Source: Bog-756 sp963725395
GTDB taxonomy: Bacteria; Actinomycetota; Acidimicrobiia; Acidimicrobiales; RAAP-2
Reading direction: 5' to 3'
Length of the DNA: 64,000 nucleotides
NCBI GenBank assembly: GCA_963725395.1
Contig: CAVRYH010000005.1
Coordinates: forward strand, 62,001-126,000
Position numbers and translations under genes: made by a program. The notes beneath the pieces were generated by a model. The model was not told where the DNA came from. It saw only the letters and a program-made list of their open reading frames with translations, and ran no database searches. Each line of letters begins with the position of its first letter. Position 1 is the stretch's first letter. Positions 17,019-26,525 of this stretch are shown here, in pieces.

Positions 17019-18977
17019 CTATCCCGTGATGTCGATCCCGTTGACAAAGGTCACGTTGGTTATCCCTTCACGGCTGTTAAGGACCAACGTGGCGGGTGTG
17101 CCTCCGCCCGGTGAGCTGAGCAAATGGGTCGGCGGGGCTGGGGAGGAGACCACCGTGTCGCCACCGACGACGGAAACACTGAAGACTCCGATGTCGGCCA
17201 CAGTGGTGGTCTGTTCAGTGATCGACAGTCGGATCGGCGAGAGGTCCTGATTTAGGACCGGTACTCCGTTGATGGGTAACGTGCACTGGCCAGGCTTCAG
17301 GGCTTCGTCGGGGCCGTTGACCTTCACGCCGTTGTGCACGTAGGAGTAACTGAGGTTGAACGTGGTCCCCTGCAGGCCGGCATCACTGGAGGTCTGGGCT
17401 TTGCAGATCTTGAGCGTCCCGGTGGTGATCTCGTTGTCGAAGGTCACGATGTTCTCGTTGTCATAGGGGACGGTGACGGTCGCTGTGCTGCCCGACCAGG
17501 TGGATCCCGAAGTGCTGGACACATTGTGAAGCGAAACATGGGCCGGTAGGGTCTCCGAGATGGTGGTGGTCCCTACAGGAAGCAAGAAGCCCAAGGAGCA
17601 CAGTCCGACCGGGACGGGCTGGATCGGTCCCAATCCGCCGATCGAGAACTGGAACGGGATGCCATGCTCGATAGATGAGGACACCTTGCACACCTCGACG
17701 TAGCCGAACGCTTCGTTGGTGAATGTGGCTTGGGTCACTGAGCCTCGACCAAGGTTTCCGAAGTTGTTCGGTGCCGGAAGATTGCCCACGTAGAGCTGGG
17801 CGGTTGCTGGCGAGCTCCCAGCGTTGAGATTCGCCGGGCTCACGCTGGTCCCCACCGATTGGATCGTGGGCGGGAGGCCCGTCTCGGTGAACGTGACCAA
17901 AGTGCCGAGCGGCAGGGGTATCGGCCCTTTACGGTTGCTCAGGAAGGAGCACGTCGTCGTGCCGAAGTTGGCAGCGATCACCGATACTGAAGTTGGGAGC
18001 TTTGTGATCGATCGGCCATCGAAAGCCGCATTCACGGAGAAGGTGAATGTCCGACCCGCCAGCACATTGTCTGCCGGGCGTGCCAACGTCTTACAGACCT
18101 TCGCGAAGCCGGTGAGCGTAGCGTTTTTGAAGAATACCGTCGTATCGCCACCAGAGGGCACTGCTACGACGGCATTCTGGGTGTTCAGGTCGGAACTGAC
18201 CAGCGACGCCTTGGGAAGAGCGGACACGCTGGTCAAGGCATAGGGGAACCGGACGTTCTCGGTGATGCTCACGCTACCGGCCGGCACCGACACATCGTTG
18301 CATTGGCCGGTTGGCACGCTCTGCGGCGAGCTGAATCCGGGGGCACTGACGTTGAAGTCGAACGATCCCTGGACGTACTTGTCAGCTGCCGATTTGCACA
18401 GCTCTAGGGTCCCCTGCTGCGGAAGCGACGTCGTCAGGTCCGTGACAGTAAGTGTGGTTAGCCCCGAGCCCACGACTACGGCAGCCAGGTCGATGTCCGA
18501 GACGACGCTGGCCAGCGAACCGTTGGTGACGCTAAAGCTCGGTGTCACGCCGGGCACGGGTACGCCAGGGGAGGCAGCCTCCTCCACTAGGACCGTCGTG
18601 CCCGGGGCGAATGAGTACTCTGGCCCACAGGAACCCGGGGCAGGCACCGCGGTGAGCGAGTACGAGGTGTAGAAGGAGCCGGACCAGTTTCCTTCGATGA
18701 AGGGGAACGAGACGTTGTCGAGTTTGGGATCCCCCGCCACCTTGCACACCTGAAACTCGGAGGTCGTCGCCCCGGTGTCCTTGTCGGAGGCTTTAGCAAT
18801 CGCCCTACGGGCAACGTGCGCCGTTTGGGAATGGTTGGCTGGGACTCGAGGCACCCGGGCCGTCACCGGCCTGGTCGCCGCACCGGCATCGCCCGGTGAG
18901 AGCGATGTCACAGCCAGGCCGACTGCCGTCAGGACTGCAACGAGCAAAACCACCAGTTTCGCCTCGAACGTATCCAT
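17019..18977 (-). CDS. Large secreted multi-module protein (prealbumin/SpaA-like)
   Basis: 652 residues from the ATG at 18977, which has GAGAGG eight bases upstream. The signal peptide (LVVLLVAVLTAVGLAVTSL) is followed by about five modules of 90-130 residues. Each opens with a strand carrying CK (FQVCKVAG, LELCKSAAD, FAKVCKTLA, VEVCKVSS, LKICKAQ). Each also has a central GxC strand (PTGQCNDVSV, PVGLCSLGF) with xITE (SITENVRF, TISETLP), and closes with VTFxN or VFFKN. This is the pattern of Cna_B/SpaA-like beta-sandwiches with a conserved disulfide. There is no sortase motif or C-terminal membrane helix, so it is released or held non-covalently. It probably acts as a surface or matrix protein. 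Confidence 0.75.
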   Translation of the reverse strand: MDTFEAKLVVLLVAVLTAVGLAVTSLSPGDAGAATRPVTARVPRVPANHSQTAHVARRAIAKASDKDTGATTSEFQVCKVAGDPKLDNVSFPFIEGNWSGSFYTSYSLTAVPAPGSCGPEYSFAPGTTVLVEEAASPGVPVPGVTPSFSVTNGSLASVVSDIDLAAVVVGSGLTTLTVTDLTTSLPQQGTLELCKSAADKYVQGSFDFNVSAPGFSSPQSVPTGQCNDVSVPAGSVSITENVRFPYALTSVSALPKASLVSSDLNTQNAVVAVPSGGDTTVFFKNATLTGFAKVCKTLARPADNVLAGRTFTFSVNAAFDGRSITKLPTSVSVIAANFGTTTCSFLSNRKGPIPLPLGTLVTFTETGLPPTIQSVGTSVSPANLNAGSSPATAQLYVGNLPAPNNFGNLGRGSVTQATFTNEAFGYVEVCKVSSSIEHGIPFQFSIGGLGPIQPVPVGLCSLGFLLPVGTTTISETLPAHVSLHNVSSTSGSTWSGSTATVTVPYDNENIVTFDNEITTGTLKICKAQTSSDAGLQGTTFNLSYSYVHNGVKVNGPDEALKPGQCTLPINGVPVLNQDLSPIRLSITEQTTTVADIGVFSVSVVGGDTVVSSPAPPTHLLSSPGGGTPATLVLNSREGITNVTFVNGIDITG

Positions 18978-19391
18978 CGGTACATCCTCTCCGCGCCAGA
19001 GTCTGCCCCAATCTCCGCTGCTCAATAGCTGGCCGTTGTTTCCTTCGCCGACTGATACGGGCTCTACCGCCCTTGCCTAGAGCAATCAATCACATGACCA
19101 TTCAGTCCAATCACCGCGGCAGCCCCCATGCCCCCTTCCTCCGGCAAAGAATTCTTCTCTCCTCCATCATGAGACGAAGCCCGACTCCTGTCCATAGGCT
19201 AACGGTCCCAACTTCCCGATGGAGTTGCAGATGTAGGTGCTACGCGGAGAGCAGCTGCATCCGAAGATTCGGTGAGAATCTCCAGCAGAAAAAGCAACCT
19301 CCTCCCTTGATTCGACGAGCGCCGGGCGCGAACGTGCACGAAGGGGCGGAGGGGCACTGGTGGAACTAGAGAGCATCTTCAGGAGGATGGG
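18978..19391. other. Divergent promoter region
   Basis: It lies between the divergent secreted-protein and cupin genes and should hold both promoters. No other gene was recognised. Confidence 0.4.
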
Positions 19392-19754
19392 ATGTCCACG
19401 CTTATTTGCAGGAGTCTGGATGCGCCCGATGAGGTCCGGAAGTTCGAGGGCGGCATGGGGTATCTGGAGGTCGTGAACACCGACCAGGGAGCTGTCGGCC
19501 GGGCCCGCTTCGAGCCCGGTTGGAGGTGGTCCGAGCACGTGCAGCCGATCGCGGGCACGGAGAGCTGCGAGGCGGCCCACACTGGATACGTCATCTCCGG
19601 ACGGATGAAGATCGTCATGAACGATGGTAGCGAGTCTGAGTTCGGCCCTGGTGATTTCATGATCGCTTCACCGGGGCACGATGCATGGGTTCTCGGTGAT
19701 GATCCGTGTGTCGTTATCGACTGGCAGGGATGTGCCGACTATGCGAAGCACTAG
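19392..19754 (+). CDS. Cupin domain protein
   Basis: A 120-residue single-domain cupin. AGGAGG lies five bases before the ATG at 19392. The beta-barrel motif 1 region is GWRWSEHVQPIAGTESCEAA, with H at residues 49 and 63, followed by GYVISGRMKIVMNDGSESEF, and motif 2 GPGDFMIASPGHDAWVLGDD (G-D and H conserved). Small cupins of this kind bind a metal through His and Glu residues and act as sensors, isomerases or dioxygenases. No partner genes define its role. Confidence 0.8.
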   Translation: MSTLICRSLDAPDEVRKFEGGMGYLEVVNTDQGAVGRARFEPGWRWSEHVQPIAGTESCEAAHTGYVISGRMKIVMNDGSESEFGPGDFMIASPGHDAWVLGDDPCVVIDWQGCADYAKH

Positions 19755-20097
19755 CGTCTTGACTCTTCTGCAGCAAGTTCGGGGCAGCGTCTCCATTCTG
19801 AAAGAGAGCCGATAATCAGTCGGTGAGAGTGAAGTGGGTGGGAGTCGCACGACCGTCTGCCGTTATCGGCCGATGGCGCGGGAGCCGATCGAGACGGTCT
19901 GCTCGTCTAACGGGAGACCTCAGGCACGCCAAGGTCATCATCACAAGCCGCAGGCTATGGCGACTCGGCCACCTGCCCCACAACAGCTGCTGGTCAGTCG
20001 GACCTCAGTGGCCTGTACGCCGAACGTCCAGCGAACAGAACGCCCCGAAGAGGACAGCGCACTCTTGAAGGTTGGCGATTGACGTTCCAGATTCAGG
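19755..20097. other. Intergenic region with repeat copy
   Basis: No gene was recognised. Bases about 19825-19905 (GTGGGTGGGAGTCGCACG, then TCGGCCGATGGCGCGGGAG) belong to the dispersed hairpin repeat family, matching the right part of the copy at 7149-7396. Confidence 0.45.
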
Positions 20098-21489
20098 TCA
20101 AAGATCAGCGACAAGTCGGCGCAGATTTGCGATGGCAGGGTCGAGGTTGGCTAGGTAGCGCGTCAAGTTGGTCGAGACCTCGGGGCGGGACAGCTGCGCC
20201 CTGAGCCCGCAGGCGATGTTGACTCTGGCCTGACCCATCCACGCAGCGATGTCGTCTTCTTGAGTCCACATGTAGTCGGCCTGCAGGGAAATGAGAGTGC
20301 CGCGGATCCAATCAGCGGGGGTGTCGGGCTGACGGTTGGGCGGGCACAGGCGATTCTTGCTCGCGATGTCGTGCCGGGTCGCCTCGACATAGGCGATGAG
20401 CGAGGAGTTGAAGGGGGCTAGACCGATGCGCATGGACTGAAGCCGTATTTCTCCCGGGGCGAAGATGGGTGTCTCGGGAGCGGGGTTGAGGCCACCTGCC
20501 GCAGCATGTACATGCAGTGTGCCTGAAGTCGTGGGTATCGTTCCCTCATCAAGCCGGATGGTGCCGGCTTCGATTCGGCGCACCCTTCCCAAGCGGACCG
20601 GTCCGTCAATTTGTCGCAGCAGATCGATTTCGGCGGTGCTGATGGTCGGGCCGCGGAACATCGTCGGCGTTATGCTCTCCTCGACTCGCAGCATCTGCCG
20701 ATGATGTTCGAGCCCGTCGAAGAGGGCTGTCGCTGAATCGGCTTCAGCGCACACCTCGAGCTGCTGGGCCAACCCATCGAACAGTGTGCCGAGCAACTCA
20801 CGGCCTTGAGTAAACGTGCGGTTCAGGTACCACGCTTCGCGCGGCTTGATCCATCGGATGAGGGCTGGCGGAACGCCGTTCTCCAACAGATAAAGGACCG
20901 CATCGGCGCCGGTCTTGCCAGCGCCGATGATCACGTAGCCGTCCGGCGGCTCCAGCACGCGGGCAAGCTCGTTCACCGGCACGCATTGCACTCCGTCGGC
21001 GACCTCAAATGGGGGTGTGGATGTGGCGGGAACGGTCGGTTCGAGGTAAGTCGCGTCAACGACGGCCTTTCGGGCCAAAACCTCATGGCGATCACCAGTC
21101 AGCAGCGAAACGAATCCGCCGCCTCCGACATAGTGGCACTGCGGGAAGAATCGGACTCTGCCGGAAGCAAGCAGCTGGTCTTTCATGAGACGTTCGTAAT
21201 ACGCGCAAATCTCGTTGCCGGACGCACGCTCATACATTCCGGCGTTTATACCCCGAGCGTCGATGGTATCGGCGCCGAGAGGCATTGAGTTAACGCCGTA
21301 GTACGCCGAAGGTTGGTGCAATCGTATGAACGGGTAGGTGTCGTTCCAGTGGCCGCCTGGGCCGTGACGACGATCGACGATCACCACCTCGGCATCGGAT
21401 GACGTAATCAGAGAATCGGCGAATGCAATACCCGACGCGCCGGCACCGACAACGAGGTAGTCCGTCTCTATTCCTGACCGTCCGGTCAC
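20098..21489 (-). CDS. FAD-dependent monooxygenase/oxidoreductase
   Basis: I start it at GTG 21489, just before the first family segment (TGRSGIETDYLVVGAGASGI); the frame is open about 85 codons further upstream but without similarity. The FAD-binding GAGASG is at about residue 16, followed by VVIVDRRHGPGGHWNDTYP as in flavin-containing monooxygenases. A second Rossmann motif, VIIGAGKTGADAVLYL, should bind NADPH. Length about 463 residues. These enzymes oxygenate small molecules using NADPH and O2 through a flavin hydroperoxide. The substrate is unknown. It is not linked to a recognised pathway. Confidence 0.8.
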   Translation of the reverse strand: MTGRSGIETDYLVVGAGASGIAFADSLITSSDAEVVIVDRRHGPGGHWNDTYPFIRLHQPSAYYGVNSMPLGADTIDARGINAGMYERASGNEICAYYERLMKDQLLASGRVRFFPQCHYVGGGGFVSLLTGDRHEVLARKAVVDATYLEPTVPATSTPPFEVADGVQCVPVNELARVLEPPDGYVIIGAGKTGADAVLYLLENGVPPALIRWIKPREAWYLNRTFTQGRELLGTLFDGLAQQLEVCAEADSATALFDGLEHHRQMLRVEESITPTMFRGPTISTAEIDLLRQIDGPVRLGRVRRIEAGTIRLDEGTIPTTSGTLHVHAAAGGLNPAPETPIFAPGEIRLQSMRIGLAPFNSSLIAYVEATRHDIASKNRLCPPNRQPDTPADWIRGTLISLQADYMWTQEDDIAAWMGQARVNIACGLRAQLSRPEVSTNLTRYLANLDPAIANLRRLVADL

Positions 21490-21802
21490 CCTACTGAAGC
21501 TAGTCCCAAGCTCTAGACGTAGCCAGGAGCTTCGAGCAGTCGATGTTCCGCCCACTCGAACGGATGTCAGGTTGCGCCTGGTGAGATGGAAAATCGTTTG
21601 GCCGGAACAGGGCTGCCCACATCCTCGGGTGAGGCACCCGGTACATCGTGTCGGCCGATGTACACCGGCACACTTCCAAAAGGACACCCTCATTTTGTCG
21701 TTAGCCACGCTGGTCTGGTCCCGTCGGTCCGAAGGCCCGATCACCGGGACTGAGGAGGTATCCGCTAGAGCGCCGGTTGAGCACTCAGCCAGTCATCTCG
21801 CG
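21490..21802. other. Intergenic region
   Basis: It contains the upstream extension of the flavoprotein frame and its likely promoter region. No separate gene was recognised. Confidence 0.35.
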
Positions 21803-22120
21803 TCAGGTGCTTCCGCCAAGCACTGCGGGCAGCCAGGAGACTGCATCTCGGGCAGCTGACAGCGCATCGGCCTCGGTCTCGAACTTCCTGGTCGAGTAGT
21901 AGGCGACCGGCGTCCATGCGCCCATGTCCTCCGGGTCACGTCGGAACTCCTCGAATCCGAAGGTCCCGTCGGGTCGCACGAAGACATCGACGCAGCGATC
22001 GACCGAAGGCGTCGAGGGACTGGCCAAGACCGACCAGGAAGGATCTAAGCGTGCTGACACTGCTGTCAGGATATGTGTTGGCCGGGGCACAGTTTGGCAC
22101 CCAGGATAAAGGTGGGACAT
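21803..22120 (-). CDS. Small conserved-looking protein (FGFEEFRRDPED)
   Basis: About 105 residues from the ATG at 22120. Its last 65 residues form a compact domain: VDVFVRPDGTFGFEEFRRD, then WTPVAYYSTRKFETEADALS and AARDAVSWL. I recall short actinobacterial proteins of this pattern without known role. The N-terminal 35 residues are less convincing, so a GTG start further in is possible. It is divergent from the broken PPOX gene, with 27 bases between the two starts, so they may share a promoter region. Confidence 0.5.
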   Translation of the reverse strand: MSHLYPGCQTVPRPTHILTAVSARLDPSWSVLASPSTPSVDRCVDVFVRPDGTFGFEEFRRDPEDMGAWTPVAYYSTRKFETEADALSAARDAVSWLPAVLGGST

Positions 22121-22147
22121 CAAGGTCACCGTCCACGCACTAGCGTG

Positions 22148-22550
22148 ATGTTCGTGGATCTTCCTGACCGATTCGTCGAGTTGATGCGAGGCCGGAACAC
22201 TTGCTTTATCACCACGTTGATGCCTGACGGCTCGCCGCAGACGACCCAGACCTGGGTCGACACGGATGGTGCTCACGTGATCATCAACACGGTCCAGACG
22301 CACCAGAAGATGCGCAACATCGCACGGGACCCCCGTGGATCTGTTGCCGTCTGTGACGCCTCTGCCCCCTCGCGGTACTACGCAGTCCGCGGGAGCGTCA
22401 CGAACATCACGACCGAGAGCGGGGCGGAGCACATCGAGCTCCTCGCCCAGCGCTAACACCGGTCGCACCTACCAGTGGTACGGCGGACGAGACCAGGTGC
22501 GAGTAATCCTGACGATCACGGCCAACAGAATCCACTCGATGGACCGCTGA
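22148..22550 (+). pseudogene. PPOX-class F420-dependent enzyme, +1 frameshift
   Basis: The ATG at 22148 opens a typical split-barrel protein: FVELMRGRNTCFITTLMPDG, PQTTQTWVDTDGAHVIINTV, KMRNIARDPRGSVAV. It is stopped at TAA 22454-22456 after HIELLAQR. Removing one A from CGCTAACACC restores RYTGRTYQWYGGRDQVRVIL to the stop at 22550, giving the normal length of 134 residues and a normal C-terminus. The intact family reduces substrates with coenzyme F420H2. A single-base insertion has truncated it by about a quarter; an assembly error is the alternative. Confidence 0.8.
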
Positions 22551-22594
22551 TCTGGAGGGTCGACGCCGGAGTGCTTCTGCCGCCCTTGATCAAT

Positions 22595-22637
22595 GGCTCG
22601 GAGGCGTTATCAACCGGGACGTGCTTGCCAGGGGCTG
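22595..22637. repeat. Short intergenic repeat related to 13224-13266
   Basis: GGCGTTATCAACCGGGACG, then TTGCCAGGGGCTGACG, follows the order of the copy at 13224. Confidence 0.5.
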
Positions 22638-22823
22638 ACGACAAGGTGGAAACTGGGTGCGCGGCTGCGAGCGGACAATCCGGGGCCCAGGCTGGCAGCA
22701 GGGTGGCGGTCAGCAAGCCAACTCGGGAGCGGCTTCCCGGCCATTCGGAGGGGCGATGGGAGATCATCCTGGGCAGGTCGACGACGGCCGACAATCTCGT
22801 CGGACGCCCTTTTTGGGTCGGGC

Positions 22824-24107
22824 TCAGAGCTTCGGCGTCGTCGGCGGCTTGCCGGAGGCGGAAGCGCCGGACGGGGGGTGGTGGTAGCCCCGGTGACCCA
22901 CCTGCCCGTGACCAGTCCAGTTGGTGGGGGCCTGCGGGTTGATCGGCACCGTGGAGATCAAGCCGAGGCACATCTCGTCCGACGAGCCGTCACCCCACAC
23001 CACGTACCGTGGAGGCAGCTTGCGCAGTTGCGGCAGTTGCTCGCGCAGATCGGGGTTGTAAGTGCAGCTCACCTCGATCTTGTCGCCCGGGACGACCTTG
23101 ACCCACTTGGCTAGGTTGTAGCCCCGTTGGTAGTGGAAGTTGAAATCGGGCACGTTGAGGAGGGTCTTTTGGGTCGGGGTCCCCGGATTGAGGATGATCC
23201 GCAGGCTGGCGCCCGTCAAGTGCATGTGAGCCCCGAGGCGCACGACATAACCGGGTTGGTAGACGGGCCAGGTGCACTGGGTGGTGTCGCTGGTCGGCGG
23301 ATTTACCGGGTTCCGTCCGCAGATACTCTCGATGGCGTCGTCGAAGATCACGGCGCTCTCTCCGAACCGCTGGCCCAGGTAGGCCAAGGCCGCCGGCCTG
23401 CTGCACAGCGGACCCGTCACCCCGGTGGGGCAGCCGTAGTCAGGCGGGGCGACGTCGAGGGTCAGATTCTCAGGGCGCAGCTTGGCGGCGGCCGGCACCG
23501 TCTTCAGCTGCAACCACGGCTGGACCGGATTGTCCCCGACCAGCCCGTTGAAATGGACCTGCATGATGACCATGCTGCCGGCCGGCAGCGGGGTACCGGT
23601 GGTCAGCGGCTCGTTGTCCACCCCGGCGCCGGGGGCCCAGGCGCTGAGCCAAGGGAAGCTCCCAAGTCCGGCCAGGCTGTTCCCATCGATGGGGGACTCG
23701 CCGAAGCAGCTCCAGCCCTTGTCACCCGGGTTGTTCGCCTCCGCCGTCGCCACCTCGTCCGGCGGGACGAGGAAGAGGATGGCGTGGTGCACCTCGACGC
23801 TGGACGGCCCCGAGCCGGGGTGGAACTCCGATGCGACGACGTAGGAGTTCTTGGTCACGTGGGGGTTCAACAGGATGCAGTGGTAGTCGTCGGTGCTGCC
23901 GTTGGTGAACACCGGCTTGTAAGCGTGGGGCATGGTCAGGTTGAGGGTCGTAACCGGCTGGCCATCAATCCGCTCGGGCGCCGCGGCCTGGGCTGCCGAT
24001 CTGGTCAGGAAGACCCCGAAAGCGGCCACGATCACGGCCGTCACCACGGCCAACACGGCCACCCTGGGCCGGCGGTTCAGTACTCTTTTTCGTCCGGCGT
24101 CATCCAC
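22824..24107 (-). CDS. Copper type II monooxygenase-like secreted protein, paralogue 1
   Basis: 427 residues from GTG 24107, with AGGAG five bases upstream. A membrane or signal helix (VAVLAVVTAVIVAAFGVFL) is followed by the two-domain fold of peptidylglycine/dopamine hydroxylases. Candidate copper ligands are H in DDYHCILLNPH, the HH pair in VEVHHAILFLVP (CuA region), and MQVHF; in domain two, AHMHLTG (H-x-H, CuB) and the Met in SSDEMCLGL. Conserved cysteine segments (GPLCSRP, ESICGRNP, TQCTWP) fit disulfides. It ends in a His/Gly-rich tail. It probably acts outside the membrane. Its paralogue is at 53889-55073. Substrate unknown. Confidence 0.75.
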   Translation of the reverse strand: MDDAGRKRVLNRRPRVAVLAVVTAVIVAAFGVFLTRSAAQAAAPERIDGQPVTTLNLTMPHAYKPVFTNGSTDDYHCILLNPHVTKNSYVVASEFHPGSGPSSVEVHHAILFLVPPDEVATAEANNPGDKGWSCFGESPIDGNSLAGLGSFPWLSAWAPGAGVDNEPLTTGTPLPAGSMVIMQVHFNGLVGDNPVQPWLQLKTVPAAAKLRPENLTLDVAPPDYGCPTGVTGPLCSRPAALAYLGQRFGESAVIFDDAIESICGRNPVNPPTSDTTQCTWPVYQPGYVVRLGAHMHLTGASLRIILNPGTPTQKTLLNVPDFNFHYQRGYNLAKWVKVVPGDKIEVSCTYNPDLREQLPQLRKLPPRYVVWGDGSSDEMCLGLISTVPINPQAPTNWTGHGQVGHRGYHHPPSGASASGKPPTTPKL

Positions 24108-24476
24108 AATCGCTCCTCATGGTCCGCCGTCGAGATCCCGAGGTGGGGGCGTCATGAGATATGACGACCCAGTCCCCCGGGACCCTGCGGACTCGGGCCC
24201 CAGGCTAGCCCTGTCGATAGGTGCAGCGCAGTCGTCAGGCAGATCGAGAATGCTGTGGCGGTGATCGTTACCGATAGCGTCGCTGATCTGTCCCACTGCG
24301 CGGGCACCGGGTAGCTCGCCCCACCACCTGAAAACCTCCGTCACTGCGGCCGCCGTAGTAGGCGCCACCAGCTTCGTGGTCGCCACCCCTGCCGCTTATG
24401 TCAATCCCGGGCGAGCAACCGGTCCATAGGTCTGGAGCTCCAACGGGCGCTAGGTCGCCTCGCTGACCGGGCCATC

Positions 24477-24945
24477 TCAGTTGTTCTTGAGCGAGATCTG
24501 AGCGATCGGCAAACCGAGTACATCCTCGTCGGCGAACCAACCGTAGCTAGGTCCACCCGTGCCAGACGTCGACTCTCCGGTGTTGACCGTGCTCGACCAC
24601 ACCGGTCCACTCGGTGGCGTGACTGAGTAGGTGACAACAACCTGGCCCACTACGGACTGGAAGTCCTGCTTCAGGGTGTACCAACCTGCCGCTGTCAGTT
24701 CCTCAGCACTCGGATTGCAGCTGCTGAACTGGTTGAGATTGACATAGAAGCCACCACCATCGGCGGTTGCGGTGCACATGAAGCCGTCGTCAGTTAAGTA
24801 GCTGCCCGATGTGTTGTTCAAGCCGACGTCCCAGTCCACTTCCCTGCCGAGGGTTTTGCGGTAGCCCACGTGGGGTCGATGTAGATCATGATCGACGAGG
24901 TGAATCCGTTCGTCGGGAAAGCAGCCTCTGAGCAGGATCCTCAAA
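24477..24945 (-). pseudogene. Fragment of a secreted DWDxGLNN-type protein
   Basis: Two frames join. The upstream one reads AAFPTNGFTSSIMIYIDPTW then AKPSAGK. The downstream one reads DWDVGLNNTSGSYLTDDGFM, YVNLNQFSSCNPSAEELTAA, GWYTLKQDFQSVVGQVVVTY, and WFADEDVLGLPIAQISLKNN to the stop. This is the C-terminal domain of exported actinobacterial proteins related in style to the one at 57994-58984. The N-terminal half, signal peptide and start are missing, and a one-base shift lies near 24850. Confidence 0.6.
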
Positions 24946-25036
24946 TTTCGCTAAAGCATCATCAGACGATTGAATCCGTCGTCAAAATCGAGGTCATCAG
25001 CAGAGCTACGGTCTGGGTGTCCCGGGGCGCTTGCGA

Positions 25037-25200
25037 GTGGGGCGCATCTCGTCCATGAAAAATGGCCATCGGACCCACGGGATGGCGGATTAATCCTCAT
25101 TCAAGAGTGACACAGGGACCGAGTAACAGTTGTAGCGAGGTGAGGTGGGGGAGTGCTGCGACCTCAGCCGTGAGCGGGCTGAGCTTCGAGCTCAGATCTT
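25037..25200. repeat. Dispersed hairpin repeat copy
   Basis: GGGGCGCATCTCGTCCATG at the left aligns with 57603 (GGGGCGCATCTCATCTATG). The middle GTAGCGAGGTGAGGTGGGGG aligns with 28066, 30708 and 57699. CTCAGCC and GGCTGAG (25162-25183) pair as a hairpin. Confidence 0.75.
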
Positions 25201-25301
25201 GCAGGCTCCTGGGGGCGCCCGTATTACCTCTTGGGGCCAGGGAGACGCCCTATTTCCGTTAGCCGAAGGCTTCTGCTCCGGCCTTGTGAGACGATATCGA
25301 A

Positions 25302-26114
25302 GTGCGAAGGCGAATGGCCCTGGGCGTCGGCTCTGTGGTCCTTGCCGTGCTCTTGGCGAGCTGCAGTAGCAATCCACAGGCAGCCCGTCGGTCCTCGTCG
25401 ACCACCGCTCCGACCTCGACCACCGCTTCACCTTCAACAACCTCGTCGACGACGGCACCAGCCTCGGTGGCGGTGCCCGTCCCACTTGTGACCTGCCCCA
25501 CCGTATTTGGTGTGACCCCGCCTTCCACGTCTGAACCGCTGCCGGCATCGGAGGAGGTGAATGTCCCTGCGCCCCTGGCCGGTGAGCTGGCCGCCTATGC
25601 CGATACCCGTGGCCTCATGATGCTGCTCGCGCCGAAAAGCTGGATGTGCAGCGCATTGTACGGAGCCGACGGCAGTGGAGGGGTGATCGTCTACCCGAGT
25701 GGCGAGGCCGTCCCGCAGTCATGGGGTGCAGGATGGCCTCTATCCTCCGGGTCATCTGACGAGGCGATCAGCGGTACTCAGACAGGGGGAAGCCCGGTTC
25801 AGGCCGCGAGCCAAGCCTGCTCCCTGTTCGCCGTCGCCGCCACCACATACGAGGGCGACCTGGGACGTGCCTGTCGCGCCCGACCATCCTCCGAGAGTGT
25901 GCAGCAGATCAACGCCGGTGTCGTCGGATTCGAGGATCCTCCGGACCTCAAAGGTGACGGAATCCCGTCGGGTGGTCAGGACCCCGCCAACGGAGTGGTG
26001 ACGTACTATCAATCGCTCCCTAGCTATCTCGTTAGTTGCACACTCCCGAGCGATGAGCACGCTCTTTGTACGACGGTACTGAATCAGGTGATCGCCCTGT
26101 ACGGAAAGGAGTGA
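25302..26114 (+). CDS. Lipoprotein with Ser/Thr-rich linker
   Basis: 270 residues from GTG 25302 (or ATG 25314). The N-terminus has a hydrophobic helix and lipobox VLLASC (Cys about residue 21), so the protein is lipid-anchored outside the membrane. A Ser/Thr/Pro linker (residues about 30-55) leads to a globular part with segments LMMLLAPKSWMCSALYGADG and GVIVYPSGEAVP, and several cysteines (SQACSLF, GRACRAR, VSCTLPS). The SWxCS and GS/YPSGE layout resembles DUF4850-like or other uncharacterised actinobacterial lipoproteins. Function unknown. Confidence 0.7.
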   Translation: MRRRMALGVGSVVLAVLLASCSSNPQAARRSSSTTAPTSTTASPSTTSSTTAPASVAVPVPLVTCPTVFGVTPPSTSEPLPASEEVNVPAPLAGELAAYADTRGLMMLLAPKSWMCSALYGADGSGGVIVYPSGEAVPQSWGAGWPLSSGSSDEAISGTQTGGSPVQAASQACSLFAVAATTYEGDLGRACRARPSSESVQQINAGVVGFEDPPDLKGDGIPSGGQDPANGVVTYYQSLPSYLVSCTLPSDEHALCTTVLNQVIALYGKE

Positions 26115-26525
26115 GCTGCCCCAGCCCAGTTGGATTCTGTAGCGTGGCTCGGTGTCGATGCGTGTCTATCCCGGACGGGCTCTGGGGTAGGTGGCCGCGT
26201 TGGCTGTCGCGATCGCTGCATCGATCGCCTGATGTGTTGAGGGCCGGACCTTTGAGACCCGAGCTTCCAGGCGTGGATGCGATGGAGAACGGGAATAACG
26301 GCTCGCCAGCGAATCTCCATAGCGCACCCAGGTGCCTGCCCGATGGGAGGTCAGGATCGAATCGTCCCACACGACCACGCAGACCATCAAACACAAAGCG
26401 AAGCAGTGGTCGTCCGCGTGACGAGCTAACCGTCGAGCCGGGCAAGCCCTCTCTGGCTCCCAATAGGACAAATTGTCCCTAGACACCGGGAGGCGGCTAT
26501 CACCATCGGCGGAAGGATTGACTGA
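26115..26525. other. Intergenic region between convergent genes
   Basis: No coding sequence or clear terminator was recognised. Confidence 0.35.
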
